64,000 bases of DNA from Robiginitalea marina (GCF_024006985.1 NZ_JAMXIB010000005.1:186001-250000); one strand, 5' to 3'. Shown: positions 17,215 through 26,395, counted from the stretch's first letter. Made by a program: numbers and translations. Notes: generated by a model from the sequence alone, not told the origin.

Positions 17215-17777
17215 GGCATTATGCATAAATAAACGAACAGGAGGGAGGCTGCCCCGTAGATTTTCTTCAGTTCCCTGAGCCCGATTTTAAGCCTGGATTT
17301 GATGGTGCCCAGGGGGATGCCCAGCTCTTCGCTGGCTTCCTGCTGGGTCATCCCCTCAAAAAAGAGGGCTTCCAGTACGGTCCGGTACCTGGGTTCAATC
17401 TTATCGAGTTGTTGCTTCATGTCCATCAACTCGGGCCGGAGGTCTTCCACACCTACGTTATATACGCCGGAAACATCCATTTGGATTTCACGCTCCGATT
17501 TATTGGACAGGCTGCGAACCTTGTCGATGGCCGTGTTGCGCGTAATCCGGAACAGCCAGGTAAAGAGGCGGGCTTTGGAAGCGTCGTAGGTGTGGGCTTT
17601 GTTCCAGATCTTTACAAAACTTTCCTGCAGTACATCCTGGGCGAGCTCCTCATCCCTCACCACCTTGAAAGCCACGCCATAGAGTGTGTCGCCGTAATGC
17701 TCGTAGAGCAGGGAAATGGCTTTGTCGTTGCCTTCCTGCAGCAATTCCACGATATGTTTTTCCAGCAGTGTGATCAT
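17211..17777 (-). CDS. ECF sigma factor partnered with RskA-type anti-sigma factor
   Basis: 188 aa SigK-like sigma-70 protein. Region 2 core-binding helix DEELAQDVLQESFVKIW and -10 recognition region near residues 25-95; region 4 helix-turn-helix with MTQQEASEELGIPLGTIKSR near 135-165. ATG at 17777. Translationally coupled to the anti-sigma gene by ATGA. No zinc-binding anti-sigma motif is present, consistent with membrane-regulated control. Target genes unknown. Confidence 0.94.
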   Translation of the reverse strand: MITLLEKHIVELLQEGNDKAISLLYEHYGDTLYGVAFKVVRDEELAQDVLQESFVKIWNKAHTYDASKARLFTWLFRITRNTAIDKVRSLSNKSEREIQMDVSGVYNVGVEDLRPELMDMKQQLDKIEPRYRTVLEALFFEGMTQQEASEELGIPLGTIKSRLKIGLRELKKIYGAASLLFVYLCIMP

Positions 17778-17930
17778 GGTTTCGGATCCTCGCTGGAAAT
17801 TTTCAGCGATCGGGCATCCAATTCGGGTTTACGGATCGTAAATAGAGAAACGCTAAGGTAAAAAATAGATTGTTACCCGGCGTCTTAAGCGTGGAATTCG
17901 TCTGCCACTGAGGCGGTTTTCAGAAAAAGA

Positions 17931-17997
17931 TTAGTTTGGTTAGTTTGGTTTGGAACAACCCCTGTGGGCCGCTTTTGGCCGCAGGGGTTTTTCTTTT
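17931..17997 (+). other. Orphan plus-strand terminator preceded by short direct repeats
   Basis: A GC-rich hairpin (CCCCTG arm at 17959-17964, CAGGGG arm at 17982-17987, with an inner GGCC/GGCC stem) is followed on the plus strand by TTTTTCTTTTTC, a classical terminator. Both flanking genes run on the minus strand, where the hairpin lacks a T-run. Just upstream is a direct repeat, TTAGTTTGG at 17931 and again at 17940. It may end a small plus-strand RNA; nothing else in the 244-nt gap looks like a gene. Confidence 0.5.
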
Positions 17998-18021
17998 TCT
18001 TCCAGCCCCGGGGCCCGGGGG

Positions 18022-19035
18022 TCAGATCACATTGACTTCGGGCTGCAGGGCTATGGAATACTCGCGCAGCACGGCCTTCCTGATGTCCAGGGAGAGCCCG
18101 AGGATTTCCTGCCCGCTGGCCCTGCCGTAGTTGACCAAAACCAGGGCCTGGTGTTCGTGTACCCCGGCATCCCCCTGCCGGAAACCCTTGAAGCCACACC
18201 TTTCGATCAGCCATCCGGCGGGGACTTTTACCTCCCCTCCGTCCTGGAGATACCCGGGGAGCTCCGGGAACTGCTTTTTGAGGTCGTCGTACAGGGTTTG
18301 CGGGATAACCGGGTTCTTGAAAAAACTCCCGCTGTTTCCCAGCTGCGCAGGGTCCGGTAATTTCCTTTGGCGGATGGCGATCACCGCCCGGGCAACATCC
18401 GGGGGCCCAGGGTTGGTTATCCCGGCAGCCTGAAGTTCCTTTTGGAGGTCGCCATAGGAAGTGTGCAACTGGTGTTCCTTTCGGGTGAGCCTGAAATCGA
18501 CGGAGACGATTATATATTTTCCTTTTCCCTCCCTTTTGAAAAAGGAATCCCGATACCCGAAACGGCAGGCCTCCCGGTCAAAGCGCCTGAGCTTGCCGCT
18601 GGCCATGTCAAGGGCCTCGCAGCTTTGAAAAACATCTTTGAGTTCCACCCCGTAAGCCCCGATGTTCTGGATGGGGGCAGTGCCGGCCTTGCCCGGGATG
18701 AGTGACAGGTTTTCCAGGCCTCCAAAACCCTGCCGGAGGGACCACATCACCAGTTCGTGCCAGTTTTCCCCGGCCATCACACGAAGGACCACCTCATTTC
18801 CCGCTTCCCTGACGATTTCCTTCCCGGGGATGTTGATATACAGGACCAGGGCTTTCAGCGGGCCGGTCAGCAGCAGGTTGCTGCCCCCGCCCAGGATAAA
18901 GGGGGGGGGGACCCCCTCCAGCGCCAGGGCCTCCCTGAGGGTGTCCACAGACCGGACTTCAACAAAGTGGCTGGCCTGCACATCGATGCCAAAGGTATTG
19001 TAGGGCTTTAGGGATACGTTTTTCCGGAGTTCCAT
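18022..19035 (-). CDS. murB: UDP-N-acetylmuramate dehydrogenase
   Basis: FAD enzyme reducing UDP-GlcNAc-enolpyruvate to UDP-MurNAc in peptidoglycan synthesis. 337 aa, long (type I, E. coli-like) form. Visible motifs: FILGGGSNLLLTG and GSFFKNPV with the catalytic serine, plus a C-terminal substrate-binding PAGWLIERCGFKG. ATG at 19035 overlaps the TGA of the aminotransferase gene by one base (TGATG), indicating coupled translation. Confidence 0.96.
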   Translation of the reverse strand: MELRKNVSLKPYNTFGIDVQASHFVEVRSVDTLREALALEGVPPPFILGGGSNLLLTGPLKALVLYINIPGKEIVREAGNEVVLRVMAGENWHELVMWSLRQGFGGLENLSLIPGKAGTAPIQNIGAYGVELKDVFQSCEALDMASGKLRRFDREACRFGYRDSFFKREGKGKYIIVSVDFRLTRKEHQLHTSYGDLQKELQAAGITNPGPPDVARAVIAIRQRKLPDPAQLGNSGSFFKNPVIPQTLYDDLKKQFPELPGYLQDGGEVKVPAGWLIERCGFKGFRQGDAGVHEHQALVLVNYGRASGQEILGLSLDIRKAVLREYSIALQPEVNVI

Positions 19036-20225
19036 CAACCCGGATATTTTTTGAGGGCTTCCCCGAGGATTCGCACCGCCTTTTTAAGCAGGTCCTGTTC
19101 CAGCACATAGGCAATGCGCACCTCCCGAGTGCCCAGGCCGGGGGTGGCGTAAAAGCCTGCGGCAGGGGCTACCATGACCGTCGCCCCTTCCCACTGGAAC
19201 TCCTCAAGCAACCACTGGGCAAAGTGGTCGGCATCCCCCACGGGGAGTTCCACCATGCAATAGAAGGCCCCCTGTGGTTTCGCTACCCGGACCCCGGGGA
19301 TCCTGGAAAGTTCCTCGAGCAGCAGGTCCCGGCGTGCCGAATATTCCCCGATGACCTCATCGAAGTACGCCTGTGGGGTTTCCAGGGCAGCTTCACTGGC
19401 AATCTGGGCCAGGGTGGGGGGCGAGAGGCGGGCCTGGGCGAATTTCAGGGCCGAATGAACCAGGTCAGGGTTCCGGCTGACGATGCAGCCGATCCGGGCC
19501 CCGCACATGCTGTACCGCTTCGATACGGAGTCGACCATAACGGCGTAAGGGTCCAAACCGGGTTCCTGTAAAATCGAATGGTGCTTTTTCCCATCGTAGG
19601 CGAACTCACGGTATACCTCATCGGCGACCAAAAACAGGTCGTGTTTCTTTACCAGGTCGGCGAGTTTGCGTATTTCCTCAGGGGTGTAGAGGTAGCCTGT
19701 GGGGTTCCCCGGGTTACACAGCAGGATGGCGCGGGTCCGCGGGGTGATATAACTTTCGAAGGTTTCGATGGGGGGCAGGGCAAAGTTGTCTTCCAGGGAG
19801 GAGGCTATGGGGACCACCTTGACCCCGTTGGCCATGGCAAAACCATTGTAGTTGGCATAGAACGGCTCCGGGATAATGATTTCGTCGCCCGGGTCTGCGA
19901 TGCATCCCATAACGAAGGAGAGGGCTTCAGAACCCCCGGTGGTCACCAGGATTTGTTCCGGGGTTACCGCGATGCCATGGGCCCCGTAATAGGCTGCCAG
20001 TTTGGTGCGGTAGCTCTCATTGCCCTCGCTCCGGCTGTATTCCAGCACTTCAAGGCGCAGGCTGCGGATGGCCTGCAGGGCCACTTCGGGCGTTTTGATG
20101 TCCGGTTGCCCGATGTTGAGGTGGATGACCTGGACGCCGCGTTTTTTGGCAGCTTCGGCGTAGGGCACCAGCTTCCGGATGGGGGAGGGTGGCATCGCCT
20201 GGCTTTTTTTCGAGAGGGAGGGCAT
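19035..20225 (-). CDS. Pyridoxal-phosphate aminotransferase, class I/II
   Basis: 396 aa fold-type I aminotransferase of the aspartate/tyrosine aminotransferase group. PLP lysine in VSKRYSMCGARIG (Lys), preceded by NPGNPTGYLY and VADEVYREF, with substrate arginine expected near ATPGLGTREVRIAY. Start taken at ATG 20225 (MPSLSKKSQ); the longer frame adds a non-homologous stretch. Co-transcribed with murB. Exact amino acid substrate cannot be read from sequence; aspartate or an aromatic amino acid are candidates. Confidence 0.92.
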   Translation of the reverse strand: MPSLSKKSQAMPPSPIRKLVPYAEAAKKRGVQVIHLNIGQPDIKTPEVALQAIRSLRLEVLEYSRSEGNESYRTKLAAYYGAHGIAVTPEQILVTTGGSEALSFVMGCIADPGDEIIIPEPFYANYNGFAMANGVKVVPIASSLEDNFALPPIETFESYITPRTRAILLCNPGNPTGYLYTPEEIRKLADLVKKHDLFLVADEVYREFAYDGKKHHSILQEPGLDPYAVMVDSVSKRYSMCGARIGCIVSRNPDLVHSALKFAQARLSPPTLAQIASEAALETPQAYFDEVIGEYSARRDLLLEELSRIPGVRVAKPQGAFYCMVELPVGDADHFAQWLLEEFQWEGATVMVAPAAGFYATPGLGTREVRIAYVLEQDLLKKAVRILGEALKKYPG

Positions 20226-20387
20226 GGACTTGCGGTTTATGGGGCAAAAATGAGAAATCATCCCGGAGAAAACAACAGAAATATGACCCATCCGGGCCCC
20301 GATTCCCCCTGGCCCTGGATTAAGGGAATGTTAAAAATCGGCCTCCCGGGATTTTTTTTGCTATCTTTTGGGTATACGCGTCACATT

Positions 20388-21734
20388 ATGAGAAGGTTGC
20401 AATGGAAAAAGTGGGCTGTGGCTGCCCTGTGGCTGGCAGGGGTATCCCCGATGTTTTCCCAGCACTATGCCCTGGGATCCGGGGAAACGAGCACCCGGAA
20501 AATTCGTTTTGAACTGATCAACAACCTTATGGTCATCCCGCTGGAGGTCAATGGGGCTTCCCTGAATTTTATCCTCGACACCGGGGTGAGCAAGCCGATC
20601 CTCTTCAACCTGGCCGACCAGGATTCCATAGAATTGAAAAATGTTTCCAAAATAACGATCAGGGGGTTGGGGGAAGGCCCGCCCATGGAGGCCCTGCGCT
20701 CATCGGGGAATACCTTCCGAATCAACCGGATGGTGAACCCGGGCCAGGAGCTCTATGTGGTCCTGGACCGGGAGATGAATTTTACCCCCAGCCTGGGGTT
20801 TCCGGTACATGGCATCATCGGGTACGACTTGTTCCGCGATTTTGTGGTGGAAATTAATTACAACCGCAAATTCCTCCGTTTCCACGCCCCCGAAGCCTAT
20901 CGCCACAAAGCCCGCAAGGGCGAGGCCACCTTTCCCCTCGAGGTGGAACAGCGCAAAGCCTTCCTCAGCGCTTATGTGGTCGTCGAGGGCCGTCAGGAAG
21001 TACCCGTAAAGCTCCTGATGGACTCGGGGAGCAGCGATGCCCTCTGGCTTTTCCCCGACCCCGAAAAGGGGTTGATGGTCCCGGAAAAGCACTACGAAGA
21101 GTACCTGGGCAAGGGCCTGAGCGGCATCATTTATGGCAAAAGGACGCAGATTGAACAGGTGCGGATCGGCGAATTTGTCCTTCACGATGCAAAGGCCGCA
21201 TTTCCCCACATGGAATCCTTCTGGCAGGCTGCCGACCTGGGAGACCGTAGCGGCAGCGCCGGGGGGGAACTCCTAAAACGCTTCAACATGGTGGTGAACT
21301 ACCCGGCCGGGGAGCTCACCCTCTCGCCCAATGCCTATTTCGACGAACCCTTCCAGTTCAACCTGGCAGGGATTGAGCTCGAACATGCAGGGGTACGCTA
21401 TATCGCCCAACGGATCTCGGATTCCCGCGGATTTGTGCGTGATGATACCGATACCTTCGGCAATGTCCAAATCATGGTTGGGAACCAGACCAAACTCAGC
21501 CTGGTGCCGGAAATCGTGGTGTCGGCCATCCGTGTGGGGAGCCCCGCGGAAGAAGTCGGCTTGCGGGAAGGGGACGTGGTTCTGGCCGTGAACGGCAGGC
21601 CCGTGCACCGGTATAAACTGCAGGAAGTCCTGCAAATGATCAATGACAGGAAGGGCAAACGCGTGCGGCTGCTGATCGAACGGTACAACCGCGACCTGAT
21701 GTTTTCCTTTGTGCTTCGGGAACTTTTCGAATAA
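20388..21734 (+). CDS. Retropepsin-like aspartyl protease with PDZ domain
   Basis: 448 aa exported protein: signal peptide (residues 1-24, cut after MFSQ), two retropepsin-like halves each with an active-site triad (Asp64-Thr-Gly in FILDTGVSK; Asp212-Ser-Gly in LLMDSGSSD), and a C-terminal PDZ domain from about residue 375 (VGSPAEEVGLREGDVVLAVNG). This two-site, single-chain pepsin-like layout with PDZ is common in Bacteroidetes; substrates are unknown. ATG at 20388 chosen because it starts the signal peptide; the frame is open upstream but that stretch overlaps the aminotransferase gene. Convergent with the DUF1573 gene. Confidence 0.9.
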   Translation: MRRLQWKKWAVAALWLAGVSPMFSQHYALGSGETSTRKIRFELINNLMVIPLEVNGASLNFILDTGVSKPILFNLADQDSIELKNVSKITIRGLGEGPPMEALRSSGNTFRINRMVNPGQELYVVLDREMNFTPSLGFPVHGIIGYDLFRDFVVEINYNRKFLRFHAPEAYRHKARKGEATFPLEVEQRKAFLSAYVVVEGRQEVPVKLLMDSGSSDALWLFPDPEKGLMVPEKHYEEYLGKGLSGIIYGKRTQIEQVRIGEFVLHDAKAAFPHMESFWQAADLGDRSGSAGGELLKRFNMVVNYPAGELTLSPNAYFDEPFQFNLAGIELEHAGVRYIAQRISDSRGFVRDDTDTFGNVQIMVGNQTKLSLVPEIVVSAIRVGSPAEEVGLREGDVVLAVNGRPVHRYKLQEVLQMINDRKGKRVRLLIERYNRDLMFSFVLRELFE

Positions 21735-21759
21735 AAAAATCCCCGGGAAACCGGGGATT
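21734..21759 (-). terminator. Intrinsic terminator after the DUF1573 gene
   Basis: Perfect 9-bp stem AATCCCCGG/CCGGGGATT (21738-21746 with 21751-21759) closed by a GAAA tetraloop. On the minus strand a run of seven T follows. It overlaps the end of the retropepsin gene by one base and could also stop that transcript. Confidence 0.8.
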
Positions 21760-21782
21760 AAAAAGTTTTGCTGCAGCGGGGC

Positions 21783-22175
21783 TTACTTTCCGTTGACAGC
21801 TTTTACATTTCCTTTGATCTTCAGGATTTTTGTCGGGGTATCCGCATTGGATAATACCGTTATGGCCTTGCGGATCGGGCCTGGCCGGCTGGTGTCGTAC
21901 TTGACCTGGATCTCGCCGCTCTCTCCCGGCTGTATGGGGCCCTCCGGTTTCTTGGGGATGGTACACCCGCAACTGGAGCTGACTTTGGTGATGATCAGCG
22001 GGGCGCTCCCGGTATTGGTGAATTCAAAAACCCGTACCCCGTCACTTCCTTTCTCAATCTCACCATAGTCCACGGTTTCTGTCTTGAATTCGATCTTTGC
22101 CACTTTTTCCTGGGCGGCAACCCCCAGGCTGAGCAAGCCCAAAAACAGAAGAACTGTCAATTTTTTCATAGTCAT
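21783..22175 (-). CDS. DUF1573 secreted protein
   Basis: 130 aa: signal peptide (cut near AAQ) then a single immunoglobulin-like DUF1573 domain with the typical FEFTNTGSAPLIITKVSSSC and CGCTIP motif. Two ATGs (22175, 22169) precede the signal peptide; either may be used. Full promoter at 22195-22226 and terminator immediately downstream, so it is a single-gene unit. DUF1573 proteins are abundant exported proteins of unknown role in Bacteroidetes. Confidence 0.9.
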   Translation of the reverse strand: MTMKKLTVLLFLGLLSLGVAAQEKVAKIEFKTETVDYGEIEKGSDGVRVFEFTNTGSAPLIITKVSSSCGCTIPKKPEGPIQPGESGEIQVKYDTSRPGPIRKAITVLSNADTPTKILKIKGNVKAVNGK

Positions 22176-22194
22176 TTCGATTTAGGGTGAACTT

Positions 22195-22226
22195 CAAATG
22201 TAGCCAAACCGGCAGGAACATCCAAA
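22195..22226 (-). promoter_or_regulatory. Promoter of the DUF1573 gene
   Basis: Minus strand: TTTG (22223-22226), 20-nt spacer, TACATTTG (22195-22202). Both elements match the Bacteroidetes consensus exactly. Divergent from and adjacent to the valS promoter. Confidence 0.75.
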
Positions 22227-22231
22227 ATTCT

Positions 22232-22261
22232 TTTGTTATCCTTTAACGATGCTTATTTTTG
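22232..22261 (+). promoter_or_regulatory. Promoter of valS
   Basis: TTTG (22232-22235), 18-nt spacer, TATTTTTG (22254-22261). Perfect consensus. The start site should lie near 22267, giving a leader of about 90 nt that contains a hairpin with a T-run. Confidence 0.75.
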
Positions 22262-22288
22262 TTTCGTATAAAAACACGCTTGTAAATT

Positions 22289-22307
22289 GGGGGTTTGCCC
22301 CCTTTTT
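22289..22307 (+). terminator. Terminator-like hairpin in the valS leader
   Basis: GGGGG, TTTG loop, CCCCC, TTTTT: a short all-GC stem followed directly by five T, 22 nt after the predicted start site and 52 nt before the valS ATG. Could be an attenuator; no leader peptide with Val codons was found inside the transcript. Confidence 0.45.
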
Positions 22308-22358
22308 AACATCTTTGCCTGCCGTTCCCCAACCTCTGTCAAAAACCGTACCAGGAAA

Positions 22359-24989
22359 ATGGAAATCCCTTCAAAATACGACCCGAAACGCGTTGAGCAG
22401 CACTGGTATACCTATTGGATGCAGCACCGGTTTTTTCATTCAACGCCCGACGGACGGGAGCCCTATACCATCGTTATCCCCCCGCCGAACGTCACGGGGG
22501 TGCTGCACATGGGCCACATGCTCAACAACACCCTCCAGGATGTGCTGATCCGCAGGGCGCGCATGCAGGGAAAAAATGCCTGTTGGGTACCGGGGACGGA
22601 CCATGCCTCCATCGCCACAGAAGCCAAAGTGGTGGCCAAATTAAAAGCGGAGGGGGTCCCAAAGGCCTCCCTTACCCGTGAAGCCTTCCTGGAGCACGCC
22701 TGGGCGTGGACCCGGGAATACGGGGGGGTCATCCTGGAACAATTAAAAAAACTGGGGTGCTCCTGCGACTGGGACCGCACCAAATTCACCATGGACCCCG
22801 ACATGGAGGCTTCCGTGATCCGCGTTTTTGTCGATCTCTACCGAAAGGGCCTGATTTACCGGGGGTACCGTATGGTGAACTGGGATCCTGAGGCCCGCAC
22901 CACCCTTTCCGATGAGGAGGTGATCTACGAGGAGCGGCAGGGGTTCCTGTACTACATCGGATATCCTATTGTAGGTTCCGACGACAGGGTAATCATCGCC
23001 ACCACCCGTCCGGAAACCCTGCTGGGCGATGTGGCCGTCTGCGTGCACCCCGGGGATGAGCGCTTTACCCACCTGCACGGGAAGCGGGTCAGGGTGCCCA
23101 TTTGTGACCGGGAAGTCCCCGTGATTGCGGACCCCTATGTAAGTATGGAATTCGGTACGGGGTGTTTGAAGATTACCCCCGCCCACGATGAAAATGATTA
23201 CCGGATAGGGCAACAGCACGACCTGGAAATCATCGATATTTTCAACCCCGACGCAACCCTGAACCACTACGGCCTGCATTATGAGGGGATGGACCGCTTT
23301 GAGGCCAGGAAGGCCATTGTGGGCGAACTGGAGCAGCAGGGCTACCTGATCAAAACCGAGCCGTATACCAATAAGGTGGGTACTTCGGAACGCACCGGGG
23401 CAGTGATCGAGCCGCGCCTTTCGGACCAGTGGTTTTTAAGCATGAAGGAGCTCGCCCAGCCCGCCATGGAGGCGGTGCTCAGCACCGGGGAAGTGCGCCT
23501 GGTTCCGTCCCGGTTCGAGAACACCTACCGGCACTGGATGGAAAACATCCGCGACTGGAATATCTCCCGGCAGTTGTGGTGGGGCCAGCGCATCCCCGCC
23601 TGGTACTACGGCCCCGGAAAGGAAGATTACGCCGTGGCAGATACCCCGGAAGGGGCCCTGGAGCTCGCGCGGCAGCAAAGCGGAAACCCCGGGCTGGAGG
23701 CGTCTGACCTCCGGCAGGATGAGGATGTACTGGATACCTGGTTTTCTTCCTGGCTCTGGCCGATCAGCGTTTTTGGAGGCATCCTGGAACCTGAAAATGA
23801 GGAAATCGAGTATTACTACCCGACCACCGACCTGGTGACCGGCCCGGACATCCTCTTTTTCTGGGTGGCCCGGATGATTATGGCAGGATACCATTTCAGG
23901 GGGGAGCGCCCTTTTGAAACGGTATACCTGACGGGGCTGGTGCGCGATAAACAGCGCAGGAAGATGTCCAAGTCGCTGGGAAATTCGCCTGACGCCCTTG
24001 GCCTGATCGAGCAGTATGGGGCTGACGGGGTTCGGGTGGGCCTGCTGCTGAGCGCGGCGGCAGGAAACGACCTGCTTTTCGACGAGGGACTTTGCCAGCA
24101 GGGTATGAACTTTGCCAACAAGGTTTGGAATGCCTTTCGCCTGGTGCAGGGGTGGCAGGTGGAAGACCGCCCGCAACCCGAGGAAGCGCTACTGGGTATC
24201 CGGTGGTATGAGGCCCGGTTCCAGGCAACCCTGGAGGAAATTGAGGACCATTACGCCAAATACCGGATTTCCGATGCCCTGATGGCCACCTACAAACTGG
24301 TATGGGACGATTTCTGTTCCTGGCTGCTGGAAATCGTAAAACCGCCCTTTGGGGAACCCATGGACCGCCGGACCTATGCCGCGGTGATTGGGCTGTTCGA
24401 AGGCAACCTGAAATTGCTGCACCCGTTTATGCCCTTCCTTACCGAAGAGGTATGGCAACATATCGAGAGCCGTAAACCCGAGGAGGCCCTGGTAGTGGCC
24501 CCCTGGCCTGAAAGGCAACCGTTTGAGGGCGCGCTGTTGGAGGGGTTTGAGTTTACGCGGGAAGTCATCTCCGGCATCCGCACCATCCGCAAGGAGAAAA
24601 ACATCCCTTTCCGGGAAGCGGTTTCCCTGCAGGTCCTGGACGAGGAAGGGGCAGACCGCAAGTGGGAGCTGTTGGTCCGCAAGCTTGCGAATGTGGACCA
24701 GGTTAGCCTTGAGGCTTCAGCCCCCGAAGGCGCCCTTTCGTTCAGGGTGCGCAGCAATGAGTATTTTATCCCCCTTGAAGGGGCCGTGGACCTGGAAGAG
24801 GAATTGCGCAAGATTCGGGAAGAACTCGAATACACCCGGGGATTCCTGGCCTCGGTGGAAAAAAAGCTCTCCAATTCCCGGTTTGTGGACAATGCTCCCG
24901 AGCAGGTAGTGGCCCTGGAGCGCAAAAAAGCCGCGGACGCCGCCGCAAAAATAGAGACCCTGGAAAAGAGCCTGGCCAAGCTGCAATAA
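22359..24989 (+). CDS. valS: Valine--tRNA ligase
   Basis: Class I aminoacyl-tRNA synthetase, 876 aa. HIGH-type motif in PPPNVTGVLHMGHM, CP1 editing domain (TTRPETLLGD), KMSKS in RRKMSKSLGNSP, anticodon-binding domain after about residue 600, and a C-terminal coiled-coil tRNA-binding arm ending in ETLEKSLAKLQ. Start at ATG 22359 (MEIPSKYDP), the usual bacterial beginning; the longer open frame runs back into the promoter. Own promoter and structured leader upstream. Confidence 0.98.
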   Translation: MEIPSKYDPKRVEQHWYTYWMQHRFFHSTPDGREPYTIVIPPPNVTGVLHMGHMLNNTLQDVLIRRARMQGKNACWVPGTDHASIATEAKVVAKLKAEGVPKASLTREAFLEHAWAWTREYGGVILEQLKKLGCSCDWDRTKFTMDPDMEASVIRVFVDLYRKGLIYRGYRMVNWDPEARTTLSDEEVIYEERQGFLYYIGYPIVGSDDRVIIATTRPETLLGDVAVCVHPGDERFTHLHGKRVRVPICDREVPVIADPYVSMEFGTGCLKITPAHDENDYRIGQQHDLEIIDIFNPDATLNHYGLHYEGMDRFEARKAIVGELEQQGYLIKTEPYTNKVGTSERTGAVIEPRLSDQWFLSMKELAQPAMEAVLSTGEVRLVPSRFENTYRHWMENIRDWNISRQLWWGQRIPAWYYGPGKEDYAVADTPEGALELARQQSGNPGLEASDLRQDEDVLDTWFSSWLWPISVFGGILEPENEEIEYYYPTTDLVTGPDILFFWVARMIMAGYHFRGERPFETVYLTGLVRDKQRRKMSKSLGNSPDALGLIEQYGADGVRVGLLLSAAAGNDLLFDEGLCQQGMNFANKVWNAFRLVQGWQVEDRPQPEEALLGIRWYEARFQATLEEIEDHYAKYRISDALMATYKLVWDDFCSWLLEIVKPPFGEPMDRRTYAAVIGLFEGNLKLLHPFMPFLTEEVWQHIESRKPEEALVVAPWPERQPFEGALLEGFEFTREVISGIRTIRKEKNIPFREAVSLQVLDEEGADRKWELLVRKLANVDQVSLEASAPEGALSFRVRSNEYFIPLEGAVDLEEELRKIREELEYTRGFLASVEKKLSNSRFVDNAPEQVVALERKKAADAAAKIETLEKSLAKLQ

Positions 24990-25002
24990 GGCACAGGCCC
25001 GT

Positions 25003-26157
25003 TTATTCCTCCGCTGGTTTGAAGGCGTCCCTTAAGTCGGGGTCGATAGGGATCCCTTTCCTGCCAAAACGATAGACGAGCCCCAGATTAAGGACGTAAT
25101 CGGCAAATGCGGCATCCCCGTTCCTGGGGGTTCCCGTCAGCAGCTCGGTTTCGAGGTCCGTCACGCTCTGGGGTCGCTCCCTCCGAACGGCCACGGGTAC
25201 ACTGAGGGTCAGGCCGAAGTTTCCCCTTAGGCAGGTGATGCCCGGGTCAATGGAAAGGACATTTCCGGGGCGACGGAAACCCCCGCTTCCCCCGATGAAG
25301 TCGCGCACCGGCACTGCATCGAAACGGGCGCCCAGGGATGCGGTAAACGCCTCTGACAGGACCCGTGTCAACCCCATCCTGAGGGAGTATTGATCCGGAA
25401 CCGACATGATGGCTTCATTTTCAAGCAGCGGGTTCAGCGTTTCCCTGAAGGTGCGGGTACCGTTGATTTCCCTGGGGTTCGAAAGATAAAAACCTCCCCC
25501 GTACATGAATAGTTTCGGCAGGAATTCCCAGTAGTACTGGAATTCAGCTGAAATCCCGAACCCGCCGTCACCGGGTTGAATGGACTGGTCTACCGGCCGG
25601 ACTTCCGGTCGGCCGTCGACACCCACGTTATAAAAGATGTCTGAAGCATTGAAGTTTCCGGTTGGCAATTTCATCCCCAGAGCGATTGCTATATTTCCTT
25701 TGGGTTGTTCCAAAGGGTCCAGTAACCAATACCCAACAGACCAACGGATATCGGCCAGACCACGGGAATACGTCGTGTTCCGCTCTTCCCGCCCATGTTC
25801 ATAAAGGGAAGAGCGGGTGTTAATCACGGTTGGGATTGCCAGGGTGGCAAACCATCGGTCACTGATCCCATAGGTTGCGGTAAAATCCCAGGCATGGGAA
25901 TGGTTAATGACTTCTGTTCCGTTGGAGACCCGGTCCGGTTCCTCCTCAGTTCCCCGGAAATGCCGGAACGATTTGAAGTAGCGGTAGTTCACCCCCAGCA
26001 TTAGCTCGCCTTCCCCGAGCAATCCGGATTGGGGAAACGCACCGGAACAACTCGAAAAATGGCGGATAACCACGCAACCCTGGCCCCGCATGGAGTGCCA
26101 GAACAGGAGCGGGATAAAGCCAATGGCCATTTTGAAAAAGGTTCTTTGTATTTTCAT
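25003..26157 (-). CDS. Predicted outer-membrane beta-barrel protein
   Basis: 384 aa with a signal peptide (cut after MRGQ) and repeated alternating aromatic/hydrophobic strands through to a terminal region (DYVLNLGLVYRFGRKG) consistent with a barrel. Segments such as IAIALGMKLPTGNF resemble the COG4313 'meta-pathway phenol degradation-like' or transporter barrels. Two cysteine pairs near the N terminus (GCVVIRHFSSC) are unusual. Divergent from a two-component system, so it may be its target, but that is context only. Substrate unknown. Confidence 0.75.
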   Translation of the reverse strand: MKIQRTFFKMAIGFIPLLFWHSMRGQGCVVIRHFSSCSGAFPQSGLLGEGELMLGVNYRYFKSFRHFRGTEEEPDRVSNGTEVINHSHAWDFTATYGISDRWFATLAIPTVINTRSSLYEHGREERNTTYSRGLADIRWSVGYWLLDPLEQPKGNIAIALGMKLPTGNFNASDIFYNVGVDGRPEVRPVDQSIQPGDGGFGISAEFQYYWEFLPKLFMYGGGFYLSNPREINGTRTFRETLNPLLENEAIMSVPDQYSLRMGLTRVLSEAFTASLGARFDAVPVRDFIGGSGGFRRPGNVLSIDPGITCLRGNFGLTLSVPVAVRRERPQSVTDLETELLTGTPRNGDAAFADYVLNLGLVYRFGRKGIPIDPDLRDAFKPAEE

Positions 26158-26182
26158 GTTTGGAATTGGAGTTTAAAAGGAA

Positions 26183-26204
26183 AAGCCAGCATTTCTACTG
26201 GCTT
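26183..26204 (-). promoter_or_regulatory. Hairpin in the leader of the outer-membrane protein gene
   Basis: Perfect 7-bp inverted repeat (AAGCCAG/CTGGCTT) with an 8-nt loop, followed on the minus strand by TTCCTTTT and, 26 nt later, by the ATG at 26157. It looks like a weak terminator or attenuator in the 5' leader. The rest of the 238-nt gap up to 26395 is AT-rich; I see no consensus promoter in it. Confidence 0.4.
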
Positions 26205-26395
26205 CCCTTATTTAACTAAACTTAACGCTACCTCTTGCGATTCGATAAAGCTGTACCTTTATCCTGATGCTAAAGTAAGGCAGGCATCCGTTCGCGGGGG
26301 TTATTGTAAAACAAATTGAATTAACAAAAAGTTAAAGGGCTTAAGGATCCGATAATAACGCTTAACTCAGGCGCTAAATTCCCGTTTATTGCAAC

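Noticed and set aside
19578-20387. N-terminal 270-codon extension of the retropepsin-PDZ frame
   Set aside because: Antisense to the aminotransferase gene with shadow composition; a signal peptide starts at the ATG at 20388.
22248-22358. Short ORF starting at 22248-22250 before valS as a possible leader peptide
   Set aside because: Its ATG lies upstream of the -7 element and so outside the predicted transcript; it has no run of Val codons.
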